Assembly (NCBI GenBank): GCA_002633025.1
Contig: NMRB01000272.1
Location: 202,493 to 266,492 of the forward strand
DNA: 64,000 nt
Direction of reading: 5' to 3'
Origin: Notospermus geniculatus
Lineage: Eukaryota > Nemertea > Pilidiophora > Heteronemertea > Lineidae
The notes under the pieces are model-generated. The model ran no database searches, had not been told where the DNA came from, and was given only the letters and a program-made list of their open reading frames with translations. A program made the position numbers and the translations under genes. Shown here piece after piece: positions 44,900 to 56,732 of the stretch (its first letter is position 1; the number at the start of each line of letters is the position of its first letter).

Positions 44900-47530
44900 T
44901 GACCCCTCCATCAGAATCCTTCATCAATCATCCCATGCATGTTTCTACCAAACAGGCGAAATTGTCAAGAGTGCTCTCATGCTGTGTCAAAAATTTATGC
45001 AGCTCGCTTATAAATTTTTGGCTGTGTTCAACCAATGTGTCCAAGGGGGCCAATGTGGATTACCATTCATTCATGATTAAATACCAGTCTGCTTTTTTGA
45101 ATCCCTTGGTTCCATCAGATGCCATTAGCCCGGGTTATCAACATTTCTATTGTGGTTGAAATTTTCATGAACCGTTGTCACTTTTTGAGTGGGCAGCAAC
45201 AACATGAATGTTTGAGTACTGTTTTCTTGCCTGGAAGTGTGTGTGGAGAGGCGATGGGGAACCTCAAGAATCCTCAGTCATGTCCTCAGATTGCTATCAG
45301 CGGTACTTCAGGTGTATTGCATTCATGTTTGACATTCCAGTTTTCTTTCTAATACCAGTTGTCTTGATTAAATAGATTTTATAAAAAGTCTCCCAATATG
45401 GTTGGTGAAATATTTTGTATTGCTGCAAAATAGACGAGGGCCATGTAAGTTACAAAACATCAGGTTGTCAAGTAATTCATCTTCCATTCCAATTCAATGA
45501 AATCTGTTGGCAAGGAAAAATGGTTTTTTTTGTGGTCTACAAATTATTTTCCCAGGGAGAATTCCTGGTGTCTGCGTGATGGACTCAATTTTGTTGGACT
45601 GCGACTGCGACACATATGAATGCCAGCATAAGCAGGTGCAGTCATCTTTGGTCAGCTCATCTTAATACAGCTCAGAATAACTTTTTTTACTTCTATAGCA
45701 AAATTGCCAATCAAGGGTTCCACTTTTGGTACTTCGTGTAGAAAACATTTTTGTCCATGTAACATAACAGCGGAAGCCATCTTGCATGATTGTTGATGTC
45801 ACCTCGCACACCCACAACACTTACGCATGCATGGCGAACATACTGTGACTCATGTGTAAGGATTGGTTGGATTGGTTGGTGTCGTTAGTTGCCGATAAAG
45901 TATCTATTGACTGATTCCTCGACGGTCGTTGGTCTGCCGCAGCTGTCTCTAAAAACGATGTATCGCAAGTTTGCAAACGCACCTGCTCGGCCATATCGCA
46001 CTTTCTAATTTTTCTGTCGGAAATTGCAATGTGATACCACTTATTTTGAGCCTTGTTATAGCCAGCAGCACACCAGGCGATATTGCAATTAGTGATCCGC
46101 TCGCCAACAAGAAAAATGGCTGTTGACGCCAGGTGTGCGGTGGACAGTAAATGCATGGAATCTTCTTGCCAGTCAATCAGGGTTCTGCTTAGGACTGAAC
46201 GGCTGTGCCGGTCGGAACAGGGGGTCTGAAAAATTTGAAATCTAGACTTGCTGAAATGCGATTTCCTGGCATCTGAGTCAAAATAATGAGATCAAAATGA
46301 CCCCGATCCACCACTCAATCACCGACTAACGTTCCTAAGACTGCAGTGTGCCTTATCAAGCCGAGGCATCAAATGTCAGCTGAGCGCAAGGCCCATGGGC
46401 CTCTTGTTTCCTTGATTGGTGAAGCTTGAGCGATAATCTTAGAGATTTCCGTGAACTGACGTCGATGTCTTAGGAGGGACTTGCAAACTCCCAGACGATA
46501 ACTTGTCGAAGGATTTGCATGGACTTGGTGAAGAAACGTTGATGGAGTGTCGAAGCAAGCTCACGCCGGGAAATTGATCGTAGTTCCGCCTGGCTTGCTT
46601 GTCTCTGGGCATGCTGTGGTTAGAACCTTTTCTTTTTGTCTGAAAGCACGACTAGGCCGGCCCATGCGGAAGGTTTTGTAGGCCTATCTCACGACGGCCG
46701 ACGTAGGCATGTCATATATGCATGCTCAACAACAACTGAATGAGCTAAGTTGCCAATAGCGAACCGCCCGAGTGACGTCGGACGTGTCAATTTCATTGTG
46801 TTTGTCCGACCCTGCTTTTGTCCTGTCTCACCATCGACAATGTGGTCACTCAGTAAAATCTACTTGTTATCTAATATTTGTCCGACCTTCGCTGGTAAAA
46901 ATAGAAACCGGGCGGTGTGCTATTACGCAGAAAGGCTCTCCTATGAAATGCCATGTGCTGGAGTTTGGGTGGACTGCAGGCAAGGATTTCTGTCCCTTTA
47001 CCAAGTTGTGTAACCGGCAGGTCAGGGGTTAATGGGTTAAATAGACTAAAGATGAAGAGGGGTCGAAGCTTATGGGACTCTTTGACCTTCATGGTGAAAA
47101 CGAGTCGATAGTCTTGACCAGTCCAGGCACAAGTGGTGATGACTTGACTTTCCTTCTTCAAAATTTTGTGAACTGAGGTCGATGCTTTGCCCTTAAAAAT
47201 TGTTGCCAAGGTGATAAGGTGTCGAACCCTTGAGGAGGGGGGGGGTACAAGATACGAATTGATACTTGCATAAGCGGGTTGTTTTAACCCCTTATTATTG
47301 GACTTAGGACCGAATATTGAATTTTATNCCGGTTGACATTTCTGCGTCACCAGCAGCGGCAGAACCCTGAGTGATGCTTGCCCAATATCAAACAATACCA
47401 AATTGGTATCGCCTAGTCTGTAGTGGCTGGCGAGAAGATCACTGGCGATTTGATCACTTGCAATATCGCCTGGTGTGCTGCTGGCTTCATTAATCAAAAT
47501 GTCCAGGGACATTTTGCTCACCTCTCTGCA
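44900..47530. other. Gene-free stretch with dispersed-repeat fragments
   Basis: 46183-46320 is a copy of the repeat at 37760-37970. ~46065-46115 (GCCAGCAGCACACCAGGCGA onward) has an inverted partner at ~47455-47490. A single N at 47328 adjoins a truncated copy of the GCAGAACCCTGA repeat. Open frames here show no known domain. Confidence 0.45.
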
Positions 47531-47531
47531 A

Positions 47532-47820
47532 ACGGTGGTGTAGTGGTTCGGGCCTCCGACTAGCGGTCAGAGGATCCCGGGTTCGAATCCCGCTGTGGTG
47601 TGAGACTTTGGGCAGGTCTCTTTGCCTCACTGGCCTCTCTCCACCCAGGTGTATAAATGGGTACCGGTCAGAAATGCTCAGATTGTAGCGCTGAATGAGC
47701 AGCTCATCTGAGTTCTACTGAAAGGTTTCAGGATAGACTGGGGTTAAAGTGTAAAGTCGGATGACACCTCTACCGTTGTTGATCAGACTATAAACCCAAA
47801 CTTTAACTTTAACTTTTTTA
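47532..47820 (+). mobile_element. tRNA-derived SINE, copy 1 (TTAACT tail)
   Basis: A-box-like GGTGTAGTGGTTCGGGCC and B box GGTTCGAATCC are followed by a body with CCACCCAGGTGTATAAATGG and GTACCGG, TGAATGAGCAGCTCATCTGA, and a (TTAACT) tail. It is close to the copy at 54332-54626. The central CACCCAGGTGTATAAATGGG motif is like conserved central domains of widespread metazoan SINEs; the exact superfamily is not certain. Confidence 0.85.
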
Positions 47821-48844
47821 AACTGTGACTCTCATGGTGAATGTTGAAGGATCGTTACACTACAGAGATAGGTAAAGCTGAATACACCAAAGTGATCAAT
47901 GATTATCAAAATCAATGACATAAATTCAGTCAATGGCTGTTAGAAGGAGTATGATTTGTGAGTACATTAACTTGGAGGAGTAGTTAGTGGTATTTGTGAA
48001 CAAACTGCTTCCTATGTCTAGGTCACAGATCGTGAGATGACAAAAAATTCTGTTTTCTTTAGATGGCCACCTGGCAGCCATATTTGAAGTTCATTGGGAC
48101 TGAAGTTCTAGCACAAATGTAGAGGATACTTACACGTAGATAGGCAACATTGAAACAATTCCTAACATTTACAATTGATGAGATGGGCCAAATTCAGAGT
48201 GTACAACTAGCAGCGCTCAGTTTCAATCAAGAGATAGTTTTTACCATAGAGTAGCTGCACATCCAGAGGAATCGGAACCAGTGTTGGTTTAGGTAGGGCG
48301 GCTTAGAGATATGAGTTGGCCTAGGCCTGTGTGTGGATCTAATTGCAGTGTCGATAACAGAGGGTCTGCATATGAGGTACGTTCTGCTGAAGTTCTCGAA
48401 CACACACACCCGAACCATGGAGAGATGGTTCGGGTGTGTGTGATACACGCTCTGACTCGCGGTTTATGCGTTCGAGCTTGCCCGGGTCAGCACTTGGGGA
48501 AGATACGTATGTGAAGAAAACGCAAAACAGGTGTGAAAGGAATAAACACGAACGCAAGTCCGCCAAACAAAAATCGCTGTTGTAAGATTACATTCGAATG
48601 GTTATGATCTCTATGGCCACATATTGTAACCCTTCGCTTAACAATCGGATTGAATGGACTTTGATTTTCGCGTGCAATGATCTCTGTGTCACATTTCACG
48701 AGACAATACTGGTCAATTTTGTCAATGGTGGTGGTCGAAATCACGTTATTAATCCAAAAAGGATCCCGCCGTTGTTGTCGTTGGTCAGAACTGTGTCAGG
48801 AAGCCCCGCCGAGGGAAGCACATTTTGTGAATGGCGGGAATAGA
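47821..48844. other. No recognisable gene
   Basis: A short perfect inverted repeat CACACACCCGAACCAT / ATGGTTCGGGTGTGTG lies at 48400-48441. Otherwise nothing is supported. Confidence 0.4.
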
Positions 48845-49165
48845 AAGGAAATTCGGAAGTGATTTTAGTGTGCGTAGCGGGCATCTCTCTTGGTACACTT
48901 CGTTAGTTCGCCAGATCACTCGCTCAATCTGCATAAATTATGATGATGATGATAACCACACCATTCAGATCGATCATAGGCACAAATACGAGATTACTTT
49001 CTCTTATGATGATTTTATTGAAGTTCTACACATTTTTATTCAATATTTTTTTAAAAACTGTGCTGGTCGGAAAATACTCCTTTTAGGCTGAGTGCCGGTC
49101 GGCATTTCTGCGTCCTGGACGGGGCCGTCCGGCGCCGACCAGCATCGGCAGAACCCTGAATTATA
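48845..49165 (+). repeat. Dispersed repeat copy (inverted relative to 30056-31350)
   Basis: It includes AATTCGGAAGTG, GATCACTCGCTCAATCTGCA, GTCGGAAAATACTCC, TGCCGGTCGGCATTTCTGCG and GGCAGAACCCTGA. This copy lacks the Harbinger-like insertion and so provides its empty site. Confidence 0.8.
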
Positions 49166-49754
49166 ACAGATTTTGTGTTTCGGCTTTTTGCCCCCTGGTG
49201 GCAAAGTGGATAATCAGATTTGGCTGATTCTTTCCCGCGACACACCTTTGGCCCATGGTACATCCCCCCACCAAATATCAACCCAAAATTTTCAGTCGTT
49301 CAGAAGTTACAGAACCATTATCGGATAATCGTGGCGGTGTGGTTAATCAAAGATTGCCGTCTTATAAGTTCCAATGAGTGTTGTAGGTGAGTGCTATTGG
49401 CAGTTTGTCACTGTACAGGTTCAGAATCATGGTATAATATTCTCAGACAGCCAGCTAATGTTGTTCAAGGCCTCGACATGCAGTGAGGTGAATTGTAGAT
49501 CATGACCCTGAAGATGCTGGGTTTCTCAAAGTTTGGAGATTTCTAGATACCAGGACCACGAAGATGATGTTTTCCTGAAAGAGTGGCAGTTTTTCACTTG
49601 GCAAATTTGGAGGCAAGACGTCTCCGCCAATAGGGAACATTCAACCTGTTAACTGGGAAGGACGTCATATTACGTCATTAGGTACATTGTATAGCGAAGT
49701 AATAGGTACAAATTATTCAACCTACATGTATGTAATTATTACATATTACTCTAA

Positions 49755-50151
49755 AGCCAAGCGCACATTTGCGACAAAAAGCTTTCTGGAATGTGTCCGT
49801 TTACCGGATGCGGTTTAACGCACGGCAAAACCACGCACATGTATGGTTTAAAACTAGCAGCACCGATGGATGTCAGTCTTTCCGTCACTGGAAACAACGA
49901 AGGGCTATCCCCAAATTACATCATTGTAAAGGAATTCCTTCCAGAATACGGACGGCAACAGTTATTTTTGACGGATGAATGGAACATGTTGTCCGATACC
50001 GCATGCGTTACTCAATTCGTTCCGGATGATAATTTATGGCCATGTGCGGTGGCAAGTGTCAATCAATGTGTCACATTTGAATCCGGTAACAGATCCAGTA
50101 AACGGACACACACATTCCGGAAAGATTTTTGTCGCAAATGTGCGCTTGGTT
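49755..50151. mobile_element. 397 bp Harbinger-like MITE, TIR ARCCAAGCGCACATTTGCGA, TAA duplication
   Basis: The ends AGCCAAGCGCACATTTGCGA and TCGCAAATGTGCGCTTGGTT are inverted for ~50 bases (on through CAAAAA, TTTC.GGAATGTGT and CCGTTTAC), flanked by TAA (49752-49754, 50152-50154). A 126-codon frame runs through the whole element, including the tips, so it is more likely a chance frame than a gene. Confidence 0.8.
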
Positions 50152-50190
50152 TAATTGTGAATGAACTGTAGTCAATCCACTTAGGAAACT

Positions 50191-50298
50191 GGGGCCGTAT
50201 GCACAAAACATCTTAAGTGTAAAATTTCCCTTAAACTATTGTTCCTAACAAAAGATAAGGGAAATTTTACACTTAAGATGTTTTGTGCATACGGCCCC
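50191..50298. mobile_element. 108 bp hairpin MITE, tip GGGGCCGTATGCACAAAACA
   Basis: The two ~48-base arms are essentially perfect inverted repeats (CATCTTAAGTGTAAAATTTC / GAAATTTTACACTTAAGATG). The tip resembles those of 25708 and 56621. Confidence 0.85.
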
Positions 50299-50455
50299 TG
50301 GACTTAATTATGCAGGCAAAGAAAGTCTCAGATCCTAAAATAATGTATTGTGTAATCATTATGTGACAGGTGATTTGCTGATCACATGACTTTATCTTGA
50401 ATCACACCACCCACTTGATGACTTTCTGTCAGGATACCCCAGGCTTGTTGCCAAT

Positions 50456-51918
50456 GGGTTTTCCAAGAATCCATTCATCGGAGATAGATTTTCTCCCACT
50501 CAACTCAAGCTACATGGCCATCAATTCGTCTACAAAAATTAATTATCAAGATCGGAAACCATATAGTGTTTGGTCGTGGTGTCTGTCTGTGTGTGTGTAT
50601 CTGCGTGTGTGTGTGTGTGTCTGTCTGTCTGTCTGTCTGTTCAGTCTGTCACACCTGTAACTTTGTTCCTGCAAGAGCTACAGACCTGATGTGACCTACC
50701 CCCAGGTAACATGACCTGAGCTACAAGATGGAATGAAAATTTCAGGGCTCCGATACCTGGTTCATGGTGAAATTGATATATCAAAAGTTGAAATGGGAAC
50801 CAATGTACAACTAACTTATGAACGGTTGGATTTACACCCCATAAATGTATTACCAATAGATAGAAACATGGCATCTTAGAAGCACACAAGCATATTTTTA
50901 ATTGTTTTATGTGATAATAAATGACGTTTTTACGCAAATTTCACAAAATGGGTCAAAATACATAAAAATCGCCATTTCCGATAACGTAATAGTTAAAAAC
51001 TACAAAAAACATGCTTTTTCGATTAAGAGGCACCATGTTTGTATCTGTTTGTTATACATTTATGGGGTGTAAATCCAACCGTTCATAAGTTAGTTGTACA
51101 TCGGTTCCCATTCTCCTGTACAAAGCTCTGTTCTTGGGCCCAATGATAAAGTCAGTTCCAGATTGCAAATTGCAAATTAACCCCTTTCCCGGGGTCAGAT
51201 TTCCGAAGACTTTTTTTCTGGAGCTCAGTATGGTCTACCTTAGCATTTAAAACAATAAAACATTTTGTTGCAATTTTCTTGGGGGTACAATCTTATATTG
51301 ACCCGACTAAATGGGTTTTCCAAGAATCCATTCATCGGAGATAGATTTTCTCCCACTCAACTCAAGCTACATGGCCATCAATAGGGAACACCGATCACGC
51401 AGACCACGCGAGAATATACGCGTGGTTTTGAACTGATAGTACACCAATGCCACCTATTGTTCATGACGATTCAAGGTGTGATTGGCCGTGCTTGGTGAAC
51501 CGCATCTCTCGAACAATGGGCCTAGGTCAATGGTAGGTGTCTCGTCTGCTCTATCAGTAGTCATCACGTGACCAATTGGCGCTCCCCATTCGTCTACAAA
51601 AATTAATTATGGTTTCCGATCTCAAGATCGGAAACCATATGTTTGGTCGTGGTGTGTGTGTGTGTGTGTGTGTGTGTGTATCTGTGTGTGTGTGTGTCTG
51701 TCTGTCTGTTCAGTCTGTCACACCTGTAACTTTGTTCCTGCAAGAGCTACAGACCTGATGTGACCTATCCCCAGGTAACATGACCTGAGCTACAAGATGG
51801 AATGAAAATTTCAGGGCTCCGATACCTGGTTCATGGTGAAATTGATATATCAAAAGTTGAGATTTTGTCTGTCACACTTTTGTTTCTTGAATAACTTGTC
51901 TCCGAGGCCAGCTAGAGC
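50456..51918 (-). repeat. Two direct copies of a composite repeat with GGTTTCCGATC hairpin (copies B and C)
   Basis: CATTCATCGGAGATAGATTT, AACTCAAGCTACATGGCCAT, TCGTCTACAAAAATTAATTA and then the inverted (GT)n, AGAGCTACAGACCTGATGTG and TTCATGGTGAAATTGATATA body occur at 50456-50795 and again at 51312-51918. Copy B lost one hairpin arm; copy C has a 205-base insertion (51383-51587). Between them 50797-50848 and 51057-51113 are inverted copies of a GGATTTACACCCCATAAATG repeat. Copy C stops at the N at 51919. Confidence 0.8.
51383..51587. mobile_element. ~205 bp insertion in copy C
   Basis: Copy B reads GGCCATCAATTCGTCTAC without a break; copy C has 205 extra bases between CATCAAT and TCGTCTAC. 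Ends (AGGGAACACC / GGCGCTCCCCAT) are only weakly inverted. A 2-base AT duplication is possible. Confidence 0.65.
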
Positions 51919-51919
51919 N

Positions 51920-52445
51920 CCCACTTTTCAAGGTCACAGAGGTCAAAGTTCAGCATTTTGCTTTTTGGTGGCACATTTCCTAACTGCTGGGGCTATTGAC
52001 CCGAAGCGTGGTACATATATAGCCCAATGTCAGTCGACTTATGACACCAAGTTTCGGTCTGCTTTGATTCTTAGCTTGGCAACCAGGTGGCAAAAATGAA
52101 AACTCAAATTCCAATAGTTCCTAAACTAACGTCTGGATCGTCTCCAAATTTTCATCATCTAATCTAATTTTATGTATCCTCATGATCTAATGAGGATACA
52201 TGACATGTAATGGGTTTTTGATTTGACCTACTTTTCAAGGCCACAGAGGTCAAAGTTCGAAATTTTGTCATTTGGTAGCATGCTTGTGGCTATTTGACCT
52301 ATCTTCTGACTTGGTGTGATCAGGTGTCTGGGTACCCTCTGTACCTGGAACTCAAGGCCTGCCGGAACATTTCGATTTAAGACATTTGTCATTTGTTCTT
52401 CTGGTACATTCACCCAGGTGAGCACATGGCCCATGGACCATTTCA
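51920..52445 (+). mobile_element. Truncated AGCTCACCT...CCATGG family copy
   Basis: It begins abruptly after a single N inside the family's internal unit (CCACTTTTCAAGGTCACAGA) and continues to the normal end (GGTGAGCACATGGCCCATGG then ACCATTTCATT). The missing 5' part and the N suggest an assembly join. Confidence 0.75.
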
Positions 52446-53037
52446 TTGGTGTGGATGTTAGGATTGGGTATACACAAGCCTGTCGATTTTTGTTGCTCTC
52501 TGAAACTAATATGGCTGTGACACCCAACATTTTGAATTTATCATTGCAGACATCGTGCCATTTTGTGAATGTTTGGGCACATCAAACATCTTCAACTGGG
52601 GGATGGGGGTACTGCTTTCAACAGGGTGGCTATTTTTATAAAGAACTTGAAACCAAAGAATTTAGTAATGAAAAATGAACAAAACATGGTGAAACACAAT
52701 CAGATATTCATCACTGATGTATATGAAATGGAGGTAATCATCCTTGAAAACTGCCTCCCTGGTGTGGTAGATGACCAGCCATAAATCATATGGCTAGGTT
52801 TGTGAACCTGACAGCCGATGACCAGCAGGGGCAAGCTATAGGGAAACCCAATAATACTCACCATAATCTCACCATAAACCATTCGGATGTGTTCTTCAGG
52901 CATTGGGACATAAAAGTTGGAATACCGTAGCTGCACAAGCTGTGTCGCGTGAAAGAATCGGCCAAGTCCAATTCTCCACTTTGCCACCAGGGGGCCAAAA
53001 GTCAAAACACAAAAACTGCGATTACACCTTTAATAAC

Positions 53038-53070
<33 letters not shown>

Positions 53071-54331
53071 TGGTTCACGTGGGCCTATAGTCCCTTTAAG
53101 TGACCATTATATTTGGTCCAAAATGAGCTTTCGACACACTTTTCGGCACTAAATCATTATCGGCTTTCAAAACATTCAGCTGGTGTATGTTACTTTTTAT
53201 GCCTAGTAGTGTCCGGGCTAATAATAAAACTGATTAGTTTGCGATTAACATGATTAATATGTTTTTTCGGGCATTTTGTGGTTTTCTACCAATTTCATAA
53301 TTAAGAAATGATTCTGATTGGTTAAAATCCATGCGGGGTTAACATCGGCCCCTATTTACCGACCGAGTCCGAAAGTGAGACAGAGGCTGATGAGCACGTG
53401 TTCAATCTCGGGCTCACGGCCGGACGAGCAAATACCTATATGATGGTTTGTGTAATTAGTTTGGTCTCGATGTGGCGCCGAGGTTGAGAAGCACGTGGAT
53501 TTGTATTTAGAAGTGGATTTATATTTAGAAGTGGTTTGAGGTCAGTCTCTATCTTTAGCCATGGTGCAAGATGGGGTGTTCATCAGCGTTTTCATTTGTT
53601 TATTATTACAACGAGCCGTGGATTATCACTCACCCTTTTTGTGCGAGTACTGGATTGTTTTATTTCATCATGATGGAGAGGGAGGGTTGATTTGTGTACT
53701 TTTTTTCAGTCGGTGTGTTGGCCTGAATTGAATGCACTTTGCGTAGGCTATGACAACTTCTGTTCATTGGACTGTTTAGTGTGTCAGGTTGAGCACTTCG
53801 TGCTCTTGTATCGAAGGCAGTTTTGTGTGTTTGTGCCAACATTCTTTATTTCAAACTCTTTCCACGTGAACCATTTACGCCGCCAGGCTTGTTTATTTTT
53901 TAAAGCGTAATAATCATGCAAAGCTGCATCCTCTAAAACGCTGTACAAAGAATAGAAGAATTAGGATTAATTAAAACATTTTACGAAAAAATGAGTTTTA
54001 AGACGTGTCTTAAAAGACTAGACAGATGTGCAGGATTTCAACACTTCCGAACTACATACTGAACTGCATTTCACCAATTTTTTGTGGTAGGCTCATCTAG
54101 CAAGGGTACATAATATATCGTAGCATTTTTAAATTTAATTAATTTTTTAGCTTGTAAAAACCATAAAAATTCCCTTCCTTCTGTTCTGCTTCGTAATTTC
54201 TGAACGACTGAAGATTTTGGTTTCATATTTGGTGGGGGGATGATGAGCCAAAGGTGTGTGGTGTAAATGAATGGTTCAAGTCTTATTCTCCATTGAAACT
54301 TGCTGCCATCAATCCCCCTACATGTACAAAA
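52446..54331. other. Gene-free stretch; (AAT)n at 53037-53070
   Basis: A short (AAT)n microsatellite lies at ~53037-53070, next to a fragment (TTTGCCACCAGGGGGCCAAA) that is complementary to ~49185-49205. No splice-supported exon or known domain was found. Confidence 0.45.
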
Positions 54332-54626
54332 GGAGCCACGGTGGTGTAGTGGTTCGGGCCAATGACTAGCGGTCAGAGGGTCCCGGGTTCGAATCCCACT
54401 GAGCGTGAGACTTTGGGCAAGTCTCTTTGCCTCGCTGGCCTCTCTCCACCCAGGTGTATAAATGGGTACCGGTCGGAAATGCTCGGATTGTAGCGCTGAA
54501 TGAGCAGCTCATCTGAGTTCTACTGAAAGGTTTCAGGATAGACTGGGGTTAAAGTGTAAAGTCGGATGACACCTCTACCGTTGTTGATATCAGACTATAA
54601 ACCCAAACTTTAACTTTAACTTTTTA
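54332..54626 (+). mobile_element. tRNA-derived SINE, copy 2
   Basis: It has the same A/B boxes, core and (TTAACT) tail as the copy at 47532-47820. It is flanked by ACAAAA on both sides (54326-54331, 54627-54632), a probable target duplication. The 5' end GGAGCCACGGTGGTGTAGTG is more complete here. Confidence 0.85.
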
Positions 54627-55330
54627 ACAAAACATAAATCTTCAAAATACACGACCGTCGGACTAATATTGCACCCTGGGCGACGGGGGACATTGAATAC
54701 CGCTTGTCTACATGAAACTTCACTGATGAACCTTGATGTCACCAGGCTTGTATATTTCTGTTAGCTGCACCTTTTGCCATGATGGCCATAGTCATGATAG
54801 TGATGTTTCAGCAAACATTTGTTTGTATCATCAGCAGTTCTGCTGAAGTGTGATACATTACCTCATTTTCAACTGTTTTCAAGAGCAATGGGGGTAGTCA
54901 TTGTCATTGCCAACATCACGCAAACACTAACAGATGAGATGAATTTTCTTCATGTGTATCTCTATATTCTGTCACAAAGATGCATACCGTCATACTGTAA
55001 GTATATTTTATACCAAGAATAATGCTAAGCCGTATTTTGAGTGGCTATTGCGACATCCCCATTAAAAATTCTCCCTTGTCCCTTACAAAAATAGCTCCTG
55101 TAATATGAAAAGAGGTCAGAGGTACTACATGTAATTAATCCAACCCGCAAAAATTGTAAAAAGGTGCCATTTTCAATTTATTGCCATGAAGTTCAACTTT
55201 GGAAATACATAATAAAAAATGCTGCACTCGTGGATGACATGAAGAATCCTTTTTGCCACTGACTGCATGCACTTCTTACGGAAATTGAAATCTTAGAATC
55301 ATCCATGGTTCGTTCACAATCTGCCCCTTA
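54627..55330. other. No recognisable gene
   Basis: No frame or repeat with support. Confidence 0.4.
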
Positions 55331-56057
55331 AGACGCCTATCCACCTGAGAGTTTTCTTGCAGAAGTTGGCTTACAGCGGGCAATTCACTATTGTTGGTGT
55401 CCTCTCAGCTATTGTTGGTGTCCTCTCAGCTCTCAGCTTACGCTGAGACCATGACACATACAAACAACTGCTTGCAGTTGAGTTGCCCGTTGAGAGCCAT
55501 CTCGCCCTAGACTCGGGACCCAGTCGTTGTGTCGCTCCGGCCGCCGCACTCCACAAACGACTGGGAAAGCAGGCTGCAAAATCAGCGGCTAGCGTACCGA
55601 CAACAACAACGGATGTGAATGAGTTCAGCCAATCAGAAACTGCGTCTTCAACGGCCGTCGTCTGCTCTTTGCAAGATGTCAGATCATCTGATTATATCGC
55701 AACTTTCTTCGAGGTCAAGGACGGTATCCTGGTGCCTAATTCGATGCTGTGTGCGATAAGCAGTACTTACGGATAAAAAAAATATCCTGCTAGTGACTTT
55801 GAAAAGTTTCTAGACGGGCGAGAGGCTCTGGTAAATTTCATCAATAACAACCAATCAAAAGTGTGCCAGATTTCCCCTAGTAGATTGTTTTCGGGCAATT
55901 TCATTGGTCGTTGTGGTCGTCGGTACGCTAGCCACTGATTTTGCAGCTTGCTTTCCCGGTCGTTTGTGGAGTGTAGTGCGGCGGCCGGAGCGACACAACG
56001 ACTGGGTCTCGAGTCTAACTCGATCGCCCAAGAAAACTCTCACGTGGATAGGCACCT
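55331..56057. mobile_element. 727 bp Harbinger-like foldback, TIR AGRYGCCTATCCACSTGAGA, TTA duplication
   Basis: AGACGCCTATCCACCTGAGA at the left mirrors the right end (complement AGGTGCCTATCCACGTGAGA), flanked by TTA (55328-55330, 56058-56060). Inner arms 55490-55612 and ~55905-56035 are inverted (GACCCAGTCGTTGTGTCGCT, GCTAGCGTACCGAC). The left part includes a segment related to the MITE at 22246-22431. A frame at 55483-55776 is a by-product of the arm. Confidence 0.85.
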
Positions 56058-56620
56058 TTAGTATCAGCGTGTCTGGAATAATGGTAACTCATTACTGATA
56101 TGACTGAACATATGTAGGACTACATGTATTAACTCAATCTGGAGTGATTCAGAATTTAAGCCCTATACATCTTCCTGAGAGAGAAACCCAGGTCTCTTAT
56201 ATCTTGCGTAGCTAACCCTAATAAAAATTAAGATTGAAGGTGTCCCGTGTATATTTACTTCTCAAATTAGCTTATATGGTTACCATGACAACTTGAATCC
56301 TGGGCCATAAAACGACTACAAGTAGGTAATGCTAGAGTGGGACTTCCGTAGTCGGCTATTCAGCCCTGGAATGATTTCCTCAAGAGACCATTATGTCGGT
56401 CATTTTTCTGATGTCATGAAACCTGTTGGTGATTAGATTAGGTGTGTTCCACGAATTCCCGGTCAAAAACTATTGTAATCAAATAAGTAATTGTTAATGT
56501 TATCATATTTTTAGTGGCTGTCGGATCATCCAAGATGGCCACACCAACATTGGGCCAGACTTTTATTGGGCTTTTCTATTCCTGTGATTTGCCTCATGCA
56601 TCTTTCCCAATAGACACCAT
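56058..56620. other. No recognisable feature
   Basis: Nothing supportable. Confidence 0.35.
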
Positions 56621-56732
56621 GGGCCGTATTCTAGAAGCTAACTTAAGGTTGACCTTTAGCTATTGTTTGCAGTGGACACCTTAGAGTTAAGTGGACACCT
56701 TAGAGTTAAGTAGGCTTCTAGAATACGGGCCC
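56621..56732. mobile_element. 112 bp foldback MITE, tip GGGCCGTATTCTAGAAG
   Basis: GGGCCGTATTCTAGAAGCTA mirrors TAGGCTTCTAGAATACGGGC. The centre holds two tandem copies of GTGGACACCTTAGAGTTAA. Confidence 0.8.

Noticed and set aside
47532-47605. tRNA gene
   Set aside because: Same head as the copy at 54332 and part of a longer SINE with a TTAACT tail.
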